Source: Achromobacter sp. B7 | GTDB lineage: Bacteria; Pseudomonadota; Gammaproteobacteria; Burkholderiales; Burkholderiaceae_B | Direction: 5' to 3' | Assembly (NCBI RefSeq): GCF_003600685.1 | Contig: NZ_CP032084.1 | Location: 5,084,001 to 5,148,000 of the forward strand | DNA: 64,000 nucleotides | Part shown: positions 25,481 through 34,404 of the stretch, piece after piece | Layout: each line of letters opens with the position of its first letter | Numbering within the stretch: position 1 is the first letter of the stretch | Program-made: the position numbers and the translations under genes | Notes under the pieces: model-generated | Told to the model about the DNA's origin: nothing | What the model saw: only the letters and a program-made list of their open reading frames with translations | Databases searched by the model: none

Positions 25481-25578
25481 CGCCCACGGCTGGCCGCCCA
25501 CGGCTGGCCGCCCGCAGCTGGCCGCCCGCAGCTCGCCGCCCGCAGCTGGCCGCCCGCAGCTCGCCGCCCGCCGCTAAT
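25481..25578. repeat. Seven 14-bp tandem repeats between convergent regulator genes
   Basis: Consecutive 14-bp units begin at 25481 (CGCCCACGGCTGGC), 25495, 25509 (CGCCCGCAGCTGGC), 25523, 25537, 25551 and 25565. The first two are identical, the next four alternate TGGC/TCGC endings, and the last is degenerate and contains the stop codon (25574-25576) of the leftward regulator. The array almost exactly fills the gap between the two stop codons. Confidence 0.92.
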
Positions 25579-26263
25579 CCCCCGCTTCGAGAAGCCCCAT
25601 GGACTGTGCCAGCAACACCAAATCCGCGAACGTGCGGGCCTGCATCTTGCGCATGGCGTTGCCACGATGAATTTTTACCGTGGCTTCGCTGATGTCGGCC
25701 TTGGCGGCGATCTGCTTGTTCAGCAGGCCGGCCGCCGCCAGCCGCATCACTTGCTGTTCACGCGGCGACAGCGTGGCGTAGCGTTCGCGCAGCGTCCGCG
25801 CGTGGCGGGCGGTTTCATGCCGCGCGCGCGCCTTGTCCAGCGCGGCGTGGACCGCGCCCAGCAGGTCTTCGTCAGTGAATGGCTTGGCAATGAAATCCAC
25901 CGCGCCGGCCTTCATGGCGGTGGCCGTCATGCGCACGTCGGCGTGGCCCGAGATAAAGACGATGGAAAACGGCGCATCGCCCGGCGACAGCCGCGCCTGC
26001 AAGTCCAGCCCGCTCAGGCCGCGCAACCGCACGTCCAGGATGATGCAGGTGGGCACGGTGGGCAAGCCGCCTGCCAGCATCTCTTCGGCCGACCCGAAGG
26101 TGCGCGCATCCAGCCCCTCGGACCGCAGCAGATCGCTCAGCGCCTGGCGTATCGACGCGTCATCGTCCACCACCCAGACCACGGCCCTGGCCGCTGCGGT
26201 GGCGGCTGCGGTGGCGGCTGCGGTGGCGCAAGCGCCAGACGGGATGGCGGATTGATCTTGCAT
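25574..26263 (-). CDS. FixJ-family response regulator, second copy
   Basis: A 229-residue regulator similar to the one at 24824. The receiver has Asp33-Asp35 in VVDDDAS, Asp77 in CIILDVRL and the lysine in FIAKPF. The HTH contains LSPREQQVMRLAAAGLLNKQ and ISEATVKIHRGNAMRKMQAR. An N-terminal extension of about 28 residues is made of Ala-Ala-Thr units from a 12-bp tandem repeat. The start at 26263 has a weak ribosome-binding site, so a start inside the repeat region is possible. It is divergent from the regulator/kinase pair at 26423-31070, which is the probable source of its phosphoryl group. Confidence 0.92.
   Translation of the reverse strand: MQDQSAIPSGACATAAATAAATAAARAVVWVVDDDASIRQALSDLLRSEGLDARTFGSAEEMLAGGLPTVPTCIILDVRLRGLSGLDLQARLSPGDAPFSIVFISGHADVRMTATAMKAGAVDFIAKPFTDEDLLGAVHAALDKARARHETARHARTLRERYATLSPREQQVMRLAAAGLLNKQIAAKADISEATVKIHRGNAMRKMQARTFADLVLLAQSMGLLEAGD
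26196..26228 (-). repeat. 12-bp repeats encoding an Ala-Thr run in the second FixJ regulator
   Basis: GCGGTGGCGGCT occurs at 26196-26207 and 26208-26219, then GCGGTGGCG at 26220-26228. On the coding strand each unit gives A-A-T-A, placed between the start and the receiver domain, so copy changes keep frame and only alter a leader segment. Confidence 0.85.
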
Positions 26264-26422
26264 GGTGAAATCGGCGCGCGGAAACGGCAAGGAGCGGGGC
26301 GGGAAGAAAGGCAAAAAATTATACCTTTGTATGGCTTTTTTCCCGGGGCTTTCTGCGGGTATGCTTGGGAACTCGCGACGCGGCCATCCAGCCGCTCGTC
26401 GCCCTTGATACAGGAATGCACA

Positions 26423-26806
26423 GTGAATGCCGCCCCCCTCATTGCGGTCGTCGACGACGACGCTTCAGTGCGTAAGGCGCTTGGCAGCTTGCTGCGCTCC
26501 CTGGACCTGAACGTGGTGTTGTACGACGGCGCGGCGGGTTTGCTGGATGCCGAAGACCTGACGCGGCTGTCCTGCGTGGTCACCGATATCCAGATGCCCG
26601 GCATGACCGGCCTGGCCATGTGCGCGGCCCTGCGCGAACGTGGCCTTGGCGTGCCCGTCATCCTGATGACGGCATTCCCCGAAGAACGGTATCGCGAACA
26701 GGCACGGCAGCTGGGCGCATTCTGCTTTCTGTGCAAGCCCTTCGAAGACGCCGAAATCCTGCGCTGCATCGACCGCGCCATCCACCCGGAAGCGCCGGCT
26801 CCCTGA
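26423..26806 (+). CDS. Single-domain FixJ-type receiver protein
   Basis: A 127-residue receiver domain with no output domain. It has Asp11-Asp13 in VVDDDAS, phosphoacceptor Asp55 in VVTDIQMPG, and the lysine in FLCKPFED. GTG 26423 is used because AGGA lies about 7 bp upstream. The stop is followed after one base by the ATG of the large ATPase/GAF kinase, so the two are co-translated. It may be a phosphate sink or relay between that kinase and the FixJ regulators. The receiver core is close to that of the divergent regulator. Confidence 0.9.
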   Translation: MNAAPLIAVVDDDASVRKALGSLLRSLDLNVVLYDGAAGLLDAEDLTRLSCVVTDIQMPGMTGLAMCAALRERGLGVPVILMTAFPEERYREQARQLGAFCFLCKPFEDAEILRCIDRAIHPEAPAP

Positions 26807-26807
26807 C

Positions 26808-29800
26808 ATGTCCGCCTTCGACCCAAGCGCCGGCCTGGCCGCCTCCCCCTTTGTCGGACGCGGCGCGGAACTGCGCATGCTGGACGACGCCCTGGCCCGC
26901 GTGACGGTGCAGGGCAACGCCGAACTCGTGCTGCTGGCCGGCCCCGCCGGTTCGGGCAAGTCAACCTTGGTGGACCGGCTGGCGCAACGGGCGGAACTGG
27001 CCGGCGCGAGCTTTGCCGGCGGGAAAAGCGACCAGCAACTGCGCGACATTCCCTACGCCCCCATCACCGATGCCTTGCGCACCCTGACCATGGCCGCGCT
27101 GGGCCGCGATGAAGACGCGCTGGCGCCGCTGCGCGCGCGGCTCGTCGAACGCCTGGCGGGCCAGGGCCGGACCGTTGCCGAGATCTTTCCCGAGATAGAA
27201 CACCTGATCGGTCGCACCGCGCCTTTGTCCAGCGTGCCGGCCAAGCAGGCCCAGCAACGCGTGCACAACGCCTTGCTGCAAACGTTTTCCGCCTTTGCAC
27301 AGGCCGGCTATCCGCTGGTGCTTTTCATCGACGACCTGCAATGGGCCGACGCCGATACGCTGGCCTGGTTGAAGGCGTACACCGTCAATCCCCCTGCGCA
27401 CGTGCTGCTGCTGGGCGCGTATCGCGACCAGGACCGCCAAGCAAGCCAGGCGTTTGAATGGCTGATTCACGCCGACCGCTGGAACCCCATCCAGGTCACC
27501 CGCATGACGGTGGCGCCGCTGTCCGCACACGATGTCTGCGAACTGACCGCCGCCGTGCTGGGCGGCGACGTCGATGCGGTCAAGCCGCTGGGGCAGGCGT
27601 TGCACCAGGTCACGGCGGGCAACCCTTTTTTTGCCCGGCAGCTGTTGTTGACCCTGATGGACGACGGCGTCCTGTCGTTCGACGCAGCATCGAAAACCTG
27701 GCTGTGGAACCCGGCCGACGTGATGAATCCGCGCTATGCGGCCAGCGTCGTGGACCTGATGGTGACCCGGCTTGAACGCTTTCCCGAAGACGGAAGGCGC
27801 TTGTTGAGCCAGATGGCCTGCGTGGGCCTGCGCAGCGGCGACGCGCTGCTGGCCCGCATTGCCGATCTGCCCGTGGCCGATGTGGCGGCCCGGCTGCAAC
27901 CACTGGTCGATGCGGGCCTGCTACGCCATGACGACGGCGTCTATGTGTTCGCGCATGATCGTGTGTTGGAATCCGCGTACGCCATGACGCCGCCCGCGCA
28001 GCGCCCGCAAGCGCATGCGCGCATCGCCACGCTGATGGCACAGCTATGGGCCGCCCAGCTTGGCGACTACGCCTTCGAAATCGCCAACCATATCGAGCTT
28101 GCCGAGGGCGTTGACCCCACGCTGGCGCAACGCGTGGCGTTCGTGCGCGTGCTGACGCTTGCCGGGCGCCGCGCCAAGGAGGCGGCGGCGGTGCAGCAGG
28201 CGGCCCGCTACGTGGGCGCGGCCTGCCGGCTGATGCAGCCGGACTGGTGGACGACGCAGTACGCGTTGGCCTACGACGCCAGCCTGCTGCGATGCGAGTG
28301 CCTGTTGGCGCAAGCCGAATTCGCCACGGCGGCGCAAGAGATCAGCGCCCTGCTGGCGCGCGAACTGCCGCCGATGGACAAGGCCGCGGTGCACCGGCTG
28401 AAGGCCGTGCTTCAAACGCTGCGGTCCGACTACGAAGGCGCAATCGGCGCGGCGCTGTCCGGTTTGGCGCTGCTGGACGTGCCCCTGACCCGCGCACCGT
28501 CCGCCGCCGCGCAGCGCGATGCGTATGACGTTGTCCGGCACAAGCTGGCCGGCCGCCCCATCGCCTCGCTGGGGCGCACGGCAATTACTCGCGACCGCCG
28601 CGTCCAGACCGTGATGGGCCTGCTGTCCACGCTGATCTCGTCTTTTTTCGTTGACGACGGCATCCGTTTCACGCATCTGGCCAAAATGGTGGAACTGACG
28701 CTGGACCACGGCGCCACGCCGGAATCCGCCTATGGGCTGTCGTGGTACGGCGTTTTCATCGCGGCGCAGTATGAGGACTATGAGGACGGCTTGGCCTACG
28801 GACTGGCGGGCATGGCGCTGGCCGAGCATCACGGCTTCGAGGCCGAGCGCATCGCCACGCTGGTGGCGGTGGACCAGGTCAGCCCCTGGACGCAACCGCT
28901 GAGCGTCGCGCTGGGGCACGTCCACACCGCCGTGTCGCTGGGCCGAGCGTCGGGCGACCTGGGCATGGCGTGCTACGCCAGCAACCACATCGTGTCAGAC
29001 CTGCTGTTCATGGGCGAGCAGCTGCGCCTGGTCGAAGAGGAAATCGAACGCGGCCTGGCGCTCACGCGGTTGATCCAGTACATAGACATCGAGCTGCTGC
29101 TCAAGGCGCAGCACGGGTTCACGCGGCGGCTGTTGGGTACGCCCTTGTACGTGGGCGACGAGCCCGCCTCCGAGCAGGCGCGCCGCACGCGGTCGGAATC
29201 CACCCGGTTCTGGATCTGGCTGTACGACGGCATGGGAGCCTTTTACTTCCATGACTACGCGGCAGCGGTCGACAGCCTGTCGCGCGCGGCCGCGCTGAAG
29301 TCGTCCGTGATCAGCCACATCAATACGGCGGATTGTCACCTGTACCTGGCGCTGGCCATGGCGCGTGCACCGGGCGCGGCGGCCGACCCCGCCGCCACCA
29401 TCGCGGCGTTGCAGCCGCATCGCGCGCGCTTTGTGACCTGGAGCCAACTGAACCCGGCAACCTTCCTCAGCAAGCTGCAACTGATTGACGCCGAACTAGC
29501 CCGCCTGCGCCAGCAGCCGCTGGTGGCGCTGCAAAGCCTGGAGGCATCGTCCGACGGCGCGGGCGCGGCGGGCTTCGTGCACGAGCAAGCCCTGGCCCAC
29601 GAGATGGCGGCCGGCCTGTGCCAGGCCAACGGCCTGATGTCGGCGGCCCGTCAGCATGTGCGGCTGGCCCACGCCAGTTATCGCCGTTGGGGCGCCAGCA
29701 AAAAAGCCGACCAGGTGTTTGCCACGCACGCGGCCTTGTTGGCGTTGCGCGCGGACGCCCCTGAACCGATCGAGCGCGACGGTGCGGCCAATGCGGCGGA

Positions 29801-31070
29801 CTGGACCATCGGCGTGCGCGCATCGCAGCTGATTTCCAGCGAGGTGGTGCTTGACCGCCTGGTTGAAACGCTGATGACCAACATGATGGATTATGCCGAC
29901 GCGCAATACGGCCTGTTGCTCCTGGTGCGCGGCGGAGCGCCGCTGATCGAGGCGTCGGCGCGCCGCGTGGGCGATACCTGCGCGGTCACGCTGGGCAGCG
30001 CCACCCCCACGGCGGACACGCTGCCGCTGACGGTGCTGCACAGCGTGCTGCGCTCGCACCAGACGCTGGTGCTGGCCGACGCGGTGGTGGATGCGCCGTC
30101 GATCCACGCGGCAATGGCCGCGACGCGGCCGCTGCGCTCCGTACTGTGCCTGCCGCTGATCCGGGGCGGCATGCTGCTGGGCGTGCTGTACCTGGAAAAC
30201 AACGACGCGCCAAATGTGTTTGACGCCGGCCGCACGGCGGCGCTGGAACTGCTGGCGCCGCACGCGGCGATCTCGCTGGAAATGGCCGGGCTGTACGCAC
30301 AATTGGTTGACGAGAACCAGCGGCGCGCGCAAGCGGAAATGAATTTACGCATGGCGCGCGCCGACCTCGCGCGCACGTCGCACCTGACGGTAATGGGGGG
30401 GCTGGCCGCCTCGATCGCGCACGAAGTCAATCAACCGCTGACGGCAATCGTGACGTCGGTCGGAGCCAGCCTGCGTTGGCTGAACCGGCCGGTGCCCGAC
30501 ATCGATGAAGCTCGCGAAAGTCTGAACCACATCAAGAGCAACGGCCTGCGCGCGGCCGAAATCATTCGTGCCATGCGCTCGCTGGCCAAGCAAGCGCCCG
30601 CCGTGCTGGCGCCGGTGCGCGTGGACGATACCCTGGGCGACGTGCTGACGCTGACGCAGATGGAAATGGACGCGCAACAAGTGCGCCTGCTGACGCGCCT
30701 GGAATCCGACGCCGCGCTGGTCGAGGCAGACCGCACGCAACTACAGCAGGTGGTGCTTAACCTGGTCACCAACGCCATCGACGCCATGCACGCCACGCCG
30801 CAAGGACAGCGCCAGTTGATCGTGTCGTCGCGGCTGGAAGGTGACATGGTCGAGGTCAGCGTTGAAGACCGCGGGCCCGGCATCGCGGCAGAGGATCTGG
30901 GTCGCATCTTCGACCCCTTCTTCACCACCAAGGCGCAAGGCATGGGCATGGGCCTGGCGATCTGCCGATCAATCATCGAAGCGCATGGCGGCACCCTGCA
31001 CGCGCAGCCGCTCACGCCGTGCGGCACCCGCTTCTCGTTCCAGCTCGCGCGCCTGCGCACGGCAAACTAA
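26808..31070 (+). CDS. Large AAA ATPase/GAF/histidine kinase fusion
   Basis: A 1,420-residue cytoplasmic sensor kinase. The N-terminal STAND-like ATPase has Walker A GPAGSGKS (45-52) and Walker B VLFIDDLQWAD (171-181). A long helical, TPR-like middle (about 400-1000) follows. A GAF domain (about 1010-1170) is next, then a kinase core with the H-box ASIAHEVNQPLTAIV (His1205), N-box NLVTNAIDAM near 1317, and GMGMGLAICRSIIEAHGG. It lacks the Ser/Thr kinase domain often fused at the N-terminus of this class, and has no receiver of its own. The receiver gene just upstream and the FixJ regulators supply that function (inference). Confidence 0.92.
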   Translation: MSAFDPSAGLAASPFVGRGAELRMLDDALARVTVQGNAELVLLAGPAGSGKSTLVDRLAQRAELAGASFAGGKSDQQLRDIPYAPITDALRTLTMAALGRDEDALAPLRARLVERLAGQGRTVAEIFPEIEHLIGRTAPLSSVPAKQAQQRVHNALLQTFSAFAQAGYPLVLFIDDLQWADADTLAWLKAYTVNPPAHVLLLGAYRDQDRQASQAFEWLIHADRWNPIQVTRMTVAPLSAHDVCELTAAVLGGDVDAVKPLGQALHQVTAGNPFFARQLLLTLMDDGVLSFDAASKTWLWNPADVMNPRYAASVVDLMVTRLERFPEDGRRLLSQMACVGLRSGDALLARIADLPVADVAARLQPLVDAGLLRHDDGVYVFAHDRVLESAYAMTPPAQRPQAHARIATLMAQLWAAQLGDYAFEIANHIELAEGVDPTLAQRVAFVRVLTLAGRRAKEAAAVQQAARYVGAACRLMQPDWWTTQYALAYDASLLRCECLLAQAEFATAAQEISALLARELPPMDKAAVHRLKAVLQTLRSDYEGAIGAALSGLALLDVPLTRAPSAAAQRDAYDVVRHKLAGRPIASLGRTAITRDRRVQTVMGLLSTLISSFFVDDGIRFTHLAKMVELTLDHGATPESAYGLSWYGVFIAAQYEDYEDGLAYGLAGMALAEHHGFEAERIATLVAVDQVSPWTQPLSVALGHVHTAVSLGRASGDLGMACYASNHIVSDLLFMGEQLRLVEEEIERGLALTRLIQYIDIELLLKAQHGFTRRLLGTPLYVGDEPASEQARRTRSESTRFWIWLYDGMGAFYFHDYAAAVDSLSRAAALKSSVISHINTADCHLYLALAMARAPGAAADPAATIAALQPHRARFVTWSQLNPATFLSKLQLIDAELARLRQQPLVALQSLEASSDGAGAAGFVHEQALAHEMAAGLCQANGLMSAARQHVRLAHASYRRWGASKKADQVFATHAALLALRADAPEPIERDGAANAADWTIGVRASQLISSEVVLDRLVETLMTNMMDYADAQYGLLLLVRGGAPLIEASARRVGDTCAVTLGSATPTADTLPLTVLHSVLRSHQTLVLADAVVDAPSIHAAMAATRPLRSVLCLPLIRGGMLLGVLYLENNDAPNVFDAGRTAALELLAPHAAISLEMAGLYAQLVDENQRRAQAEMNLRMARADLARTSHLTVMGGLAASIAHEVNQPLTAIVTSVGASLRWLNRPVPDIDEARESLNHIKSNGLRAAEIIRAMRSLAKQAPAVLAPVRVDDTLGDVLTLTQMEMDAQQVRLLTRLESDAALVEADRTQLQQVVLNLVTNAIDAMHATPQGQRQLIVSSRLEGDMVEVSVEDRGPGIAAEDLGRIFDPFFTTKAQGMGMGLAICRSIIEAHGGTLHAQPLTPCGTRFSFQLARLRTAN

Positions 31071-31085
31071 CGTCCGCGGAAAGGA

Positions 31086-31106
31086 CATGGGCCAGCAAGG
31101 CCCATG
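31086..31106 (+). terminator. Possible hairpin terminator after the large kinase
   Basis: CATGGGCC (31086-31093), AGCAA, GGCCCATG (31099-31106), 16 bp after the kinase stop. The stem is perfect but followed by CCCAAAAG rather than a T-run, so termination may be weak or this may only stabilise the 3' end. Confidence 0.45.
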
Positions 31107-31176
31107 CCCAAAAGCGCGCACACGGGCAGGTCCGGCACATGCTAGGCTGGCACTATTTCCCGCCCGTCCTACCCAG

Positions 31177-32262
31177 ATGAAATCCTTTCTCCAGTCCGAG
31201 AAGTTTCTACTCTTGGCGTGCGTCATCGCCGTTGCCGGATACGCCGTCGATTCACAGCTGCGCGACGTTGGCCGAATGGCCAGCCTGGCGGAAACCACCA
31301 TCCTGATCGCCGCCATCCTGTGCGCGTCGTTAAGCGTGGCGCGCCATGCCGAGCGCATCGCGCAAAAACTTGGCGACCCTTACGGCAGCATGATCCTGAC
31401 GCTGTCGGCGGTGCTGGTGGAAGTGATCGTGCTGGCCATCGTATCGTCCAAGGGCGGCTCGCCCACGCTGGTGCGCGACAGCATCTACTCGGCCGTCATG
31501 CTGGACATCAACGGCATCCTGGGTGTGGCCGCGTTGATTGGTGGATTCAAGCATGGCGAACAGGCCTACAACGATGATTCCGCGCGCACCTACAGCGTGA
31601 TGATCCTGACTGCCGTGACGGTGTCGATGATCGTTCCAGAATTCGTGCCGCAGGCCAGCTGGCGCGCGTACAGCGCCTTCACCATCGTGGCGATGTTGCT
31701 GCTGTACGGCGTATTCCTGCGCATGCAGACCGGCCCGCACAGCTACTTTTTCAGCTACAGCTATCCGGAAAAGAAAACGCGCCGCAACCTGCCCGCGGCG
31801 GCGCAGACCAGCTGGCGTCCGTCGGCCGCGATCATGGCGGCCGGCATCGTCGCGGTGGGTTTCCTGGCGGAACTGATGTCGCATTCGCTGGACCGCAGCC
31901 TGGAAGGCGTCGATGTCCCGATCGGCCTGATTGCCTTGATCGTGGCGGGCATTTCCGCCGCGCCCGAGATGCTGACCGCGCTGCGCGCCGCCCTGGCCAA
32001 CCGCATGCAATCCGTGGTGAACATCGCCTTGGGCGCGTCGCTGTCCACGGTGATCCTGACCGTGCCCGCCATGGAGGCCATGGCGTTGATCTCGGGCCAG
32101 CGCATCGTCATGGCAATGACGCCGCTACAGACGCTGATGATGCTGGTGACGCTGCTGGTCGCCGCCATCAACCTGAATGACGGCCAGACCAATGCCATTG
32201 AAGGCATGACGCACTTTGTGCTGTTCGGCGCCTTCCTGATGCTGCTGTGCCTGGGTTTGTAG
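31177..32262 (+). CDS. chaA: Ca2+/H+ (cation/proton) antiporter, ChaA-like
   Basis: A 361-residue CaCA-superfamily exchanger with about eleven membrane segments. The two inverted alpha-repeats show as LTLSAVLVEVIVLAIVSSKG in the first half and ALIVAGISAAPEMLTALRAA in the second, each with the conserved acidic residue. Length is close to E. coli ChaA (366). The ATG at 31177 begins just before the first membrane segment; a longer in-frame reading would overlap the kinase gene. It exports Ca2+, Na+ or K+ in exchange for protons at high pH or salt. It stands alone between the kinase and a small convergent gene. Confidence 0.88.
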   Translation: MKSFLQSEKFLLLACVIAVAGYAVDSQLRDVGRMASLAETTILIAAILCASLSVARHAERIAQKLGDPYGSMILTLSAVLVEVIVLAIVSSKGGSPTLVRDSIYSAVMLDINGILGVAALIGGFKHGEQAYNDDSARTYSVMILTAVTVSMIVPEFVPQASWRAYSAFTIVAMLLLYGVFLRMQTGPHSYFFSYSYPEKKTRRNLPAAAQTSWRPSAAIMAAGIVAVGFLAELMSHSLDRSLEGVDVPIGLIALIVAGISAAPEMLTALRAALANRMQSVVNIALGASLSTVILTVPAMEAMALISGQRIVMAMTPLQTLMMLVTLLVAAINLNDGQTNAIEGMTHFVLFGAFLMLLCLGL

Positions 32263-32266
32263 GACT

Positions 32267-32533
32267 TTAAAACCGCTGATGCTGCCCAAAGGGCACCTCG
32301 GCGTCGGTCGGCTTTTCGAAGGTGGGCGCTTCGCCGTTCAGGTCCGCCGCGTGGATGCGCGCCAGCCGCGTCGCCTCGTCAATTGCCGTCTGCGCCGACG
32401 AGTACGTGCTTTCGATGGCGATGCGTTCGCGCGGCTGCGGTTCGCCGGCAAACGTCAGCGTATAGCCGACGCGCCATTCCCCGCCCTCTTCAACGGGCCG
32501 CTCGATCTGAAAATCCCACTTTGGCTTTTCCAT
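32267..32533 (-). CDS. Small conserved-looking protein of unknown function, 88 residues
   Basis: An 88-residue soluble protein, acidic and rich in Glu/Thr. It starts MEKPKWDFQIERPVEEGGEW and contains a predicted beta-strand stretch (VGYTLTFAG) followed by a helix (AQTAIDEATRLARIHAADL). There is no signal peptide or membrane segment. AGGAGG lies 5 bp before the ATG at 32533, one of the best ribosome-binding sites in the window, so the gene is real. It converges with the antiporter gene, with only 4 bp between stops. I do not recognise a family. Confidence 0.75.
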   Translation of the reverse strand: MEKPKWDFQIERPVEEGGEWRVGYTLTFAGEPQPRERIAIESTYSSAQTAIDEATRLARIHAADLNGEAPTFEKPTDAEVPFGQHQRF

Positions 32534-32657
32534 GATTCCTCCTGTTGAAACGCCCCATGCTACCGCGATTGCATGCGGCAAAAAATGGTCCCGGCAGCGC
32601 GGGCGACGGGCATGGCAATTGCTGCACAGCGGCTTTCACGGCCCCCGAGGAGACGCC

Positions 32658-33050
32658 ATGATTTCCGAACGATTGCGCAGGTTGCGGCACATCGCGAAAT
32701 TCGCTGCGGAACGTTCCGGCGATTACGTAGAGCTGGTGGGCATCGAGTTATCGCTGTACCGGGGCGCGTTGATCTCCACGCTGATCAGCGGGGTAGCGTT
32801 GGTGTTCTGCGCCCTGGGCACGTTGGGGTTCATCTCGGTTGCCGCCATCGTCACCTTCTGGGACACCGACTACCGCATGCTGGCCGCGTGGCTGGTTGCC
32901 GCCGCCTGGCTCGTGGTGACCCTGATTGCGCTTGCCATCGCGCGCTACAACGCGCCCAAGGGTTCGCCCTTTGCCGAACTGAGCCACCAGGTCCGACTGG
33001 ATACCGCCGCCGCACGGAGCCACTATGCCCAAGACCACCACCCAGGCTGA
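32658..33050 (+). CDS. YqjE/phage-holin-like inner-membrane protein
   Basis: A 130-residue protein with two adjacent membrane segments (about 34-58 and 70-92) after an amphipathic N-terminus (RLRRLRHIAKFAAERSGDY) and before a charged tail. This matches the YqjE / Holin-X family found in many Proteobacteria, where it is associated with envelope stress genes and not with phage. GAGGAGA precedes the ATG at 32658. The next gene overlaps it by 26 bp, forming a two-gene unit like yqjE with its small partner. Confidence 0.78.
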   Translation: MISERLRRLRHIAKFAAERSGDYVELVGIELSLYRGALISTLISGVALVFCALGTLGFISVAAIVTFWDTDYRMLAAWLVAAAWLVVTLIALAIARYNAPKGSPFAELSHQVRLDTAAARSHYAQDHHPG

Positions 33051-33516
33051 TAAAGACGCGCTGCTAGCCAAGATGGAGCATGACCGCCAAGTGCTGCGCC
33101 GGGCGGGCATCGCAAGCGCGCGCTCACCCTCGTTTGGCCAGGCGGGCGCGGCATGGGCCAAGACCACCGCCCTGGCCGCCGGCGCCGCGCTGGGCTGGCC
33201 ACCATTCCTGAAGCAACCGCTGCGCGCCATGACGGTGGTGGCGTTGCGCGCCCGTGTCGCCGAACTGCTGGACCGCCGCAATACCCGCCGCGTCAGCGGC
33301 ATCCTGCCCGCGCCCGAGGTTGAGCGATTGACGCGCTTGATCGCGGAGCTGCGTGCGTCGATGGCGCGGCTGGAAGCGTTGGGGCCGGACGTGACGACGG
33401 GCGCGGATGCGATAGAAGCCGAGCGCCTGCGCATGCAGCTGGACGAGCACGTGCAGCGGCTGCGCGCGTTGCAAGACGGGATGTCGGCGGATGCCAGCAA
33501 ACCCTTGCCACCTTGA
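33025..33516 (+). CDS. Hypothetical partner of the YqjE-like protein
   Basis: A 163-residue protein. It has a charged N-terminal helix, one moderately hydrophobic stretch (about 45-66, WAKTTALAAGAALGWPPFL), and a long C-terminal helical region with heptad-like leucines (RLTRLIAELRASMARLEAL and LRMQLDEHVQRLRALQDG) suggesting a coiled coil. GGAG lies 7 bp before the ATG. It overlaps the YqjE-like gene by 26 bp in another frame, so they are translationally coupled. No family recognised. It converges with an AraC gene 10 bp downstream. Confidence 0.75.
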   Translation: MPKTTTQADKDALLAKMEHDRQVLRRAGIASARSPSFGQAGAAWAKTTALAAGAALGWPPFLKQPLRAMTVVALRARVAELLDRRNTRRVSGILPAPEVERLTRLIAELRASMARLEALGPDVTTGADAIEAERLRMQLDEHVQRLRALQDGMSADASKPLPP

Positions 33517-33526
33517 ACGGCTGCTG

Positions 33527-34306
33527 TCACCCCTGCCGGTAGAACGCTGCCGGTGACACGCCAAAGTGCTTCTTGAACATGGCCGCGAACGCGCTTTGGC
33601 TGGTGTAGCCATGTTCCAGCGCCACATCCACCACGCGCGCCCCGCCGGCAAGATGCTCCAACGCCAAGAGCAGCCTCGCCTGCCGTCGCCACTGGCCCAG
33701 GCGCATGCCCGTCTGTTGCAGAAACTGCCGATGCAAGGTGCGGGTGGACAGGTGCAGCCGGGCCGCCCATTCGTCCAACGTCAACGCCGCGTCCGGCTGG
33801 CGCATCAGCGCATCGCAAAACTTGCGTAGCCGCGCGTCCGCCGGCATGGGCAGATACAGCGGCAACACCGGCAGGCTGCGCAATTCCTGCAATAGCAGGT
33901 GCAACAAATGCCAATCGCGCGAGCCGGGGCGCTTGGGCGCGGCGACATCCATGTCGACCGCCGCCACAATCAACTCCCGCAGCAAAGGTGAAATATCCAA
34001 CACGCAACTACGCGCGGGCAGTTGCGCCGTGGCGCGGCTGTCGACGAACACGGTGCGCACACGCACCGCGCCGCTCATGCGCACCGAATGCGCCACGTCG
34101 GCCTCCAGCCAGACGCCGCGCGTGGGCGGCACCACCCACCTGCCGCCCTGCGCTTCGATGGTCATGACGCCCTGGATGGCGTAGAGCAGCTGCGCCCGGT
34201 CATGGTGGTGGGGCGCGATGACATGGCCGTGCGGGTAATCCACCGCCAAGGCGGCGGCGGGTGCACCCGAGGCCACGAATGCGCTGTAGAAAGGGGAATC
34301 TTCCAT
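33527..34306 (-). CDS. AraC-family regulator with N-terminal cupin (NimR-like)
   Basis: A 259-residue regulator. A cupin-type sensor occupies the first 150 residues, with the HHHDRAQLLYAIQGV motif (about 32-46) and GVWLEADVAHSVRM. The C-terminal AraC domain contains LTLDEWAARLHLSTRTLHRQ and VVDVALEHGYTSQSAFAAMF, ending KKHFGVSPAAFYRQG. It is divergent from a DMT-type exporter gene 98 bp away. AraC regulators of this type commonly control an adjacent efflux gene, so it probably regulates that transporter. The start lacks a strong ribosome-binding site. Confidence 0.93.
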   Translation of the reverse strand: MEDSPFYSAFVASGAPAAALAVDYPHGHVIAPHHHDRAQLLYAIQGVMTIEAQGGRWVVPPTRGVWLEADVAHSVRMSGAVRVRTVFVDSRATAQLPARSCVLDISPLLRELIVAAVDMDVAAPKRPGSRDWHLLHLLLQELRSLPVLPLYLPMPADARLRKFCDALMRQPDAALTLDEWAARLHLSTRTLHRQFLQQTGMRLGQWRRQARLLLALEHLAGGARVVDVALEHGYTSQSAFAAMFKKHFGVSPAAFYRQG

Positions 34307-34404
34307 ACGTTCAGATTGGCAGTTTTGCGATAACTGGCGACATAGTAGCGCCAGACGGACGCGGCGGCGCCCGGCACCATGAACGGCTCGTTTCGGAGAC
34401 CTTC

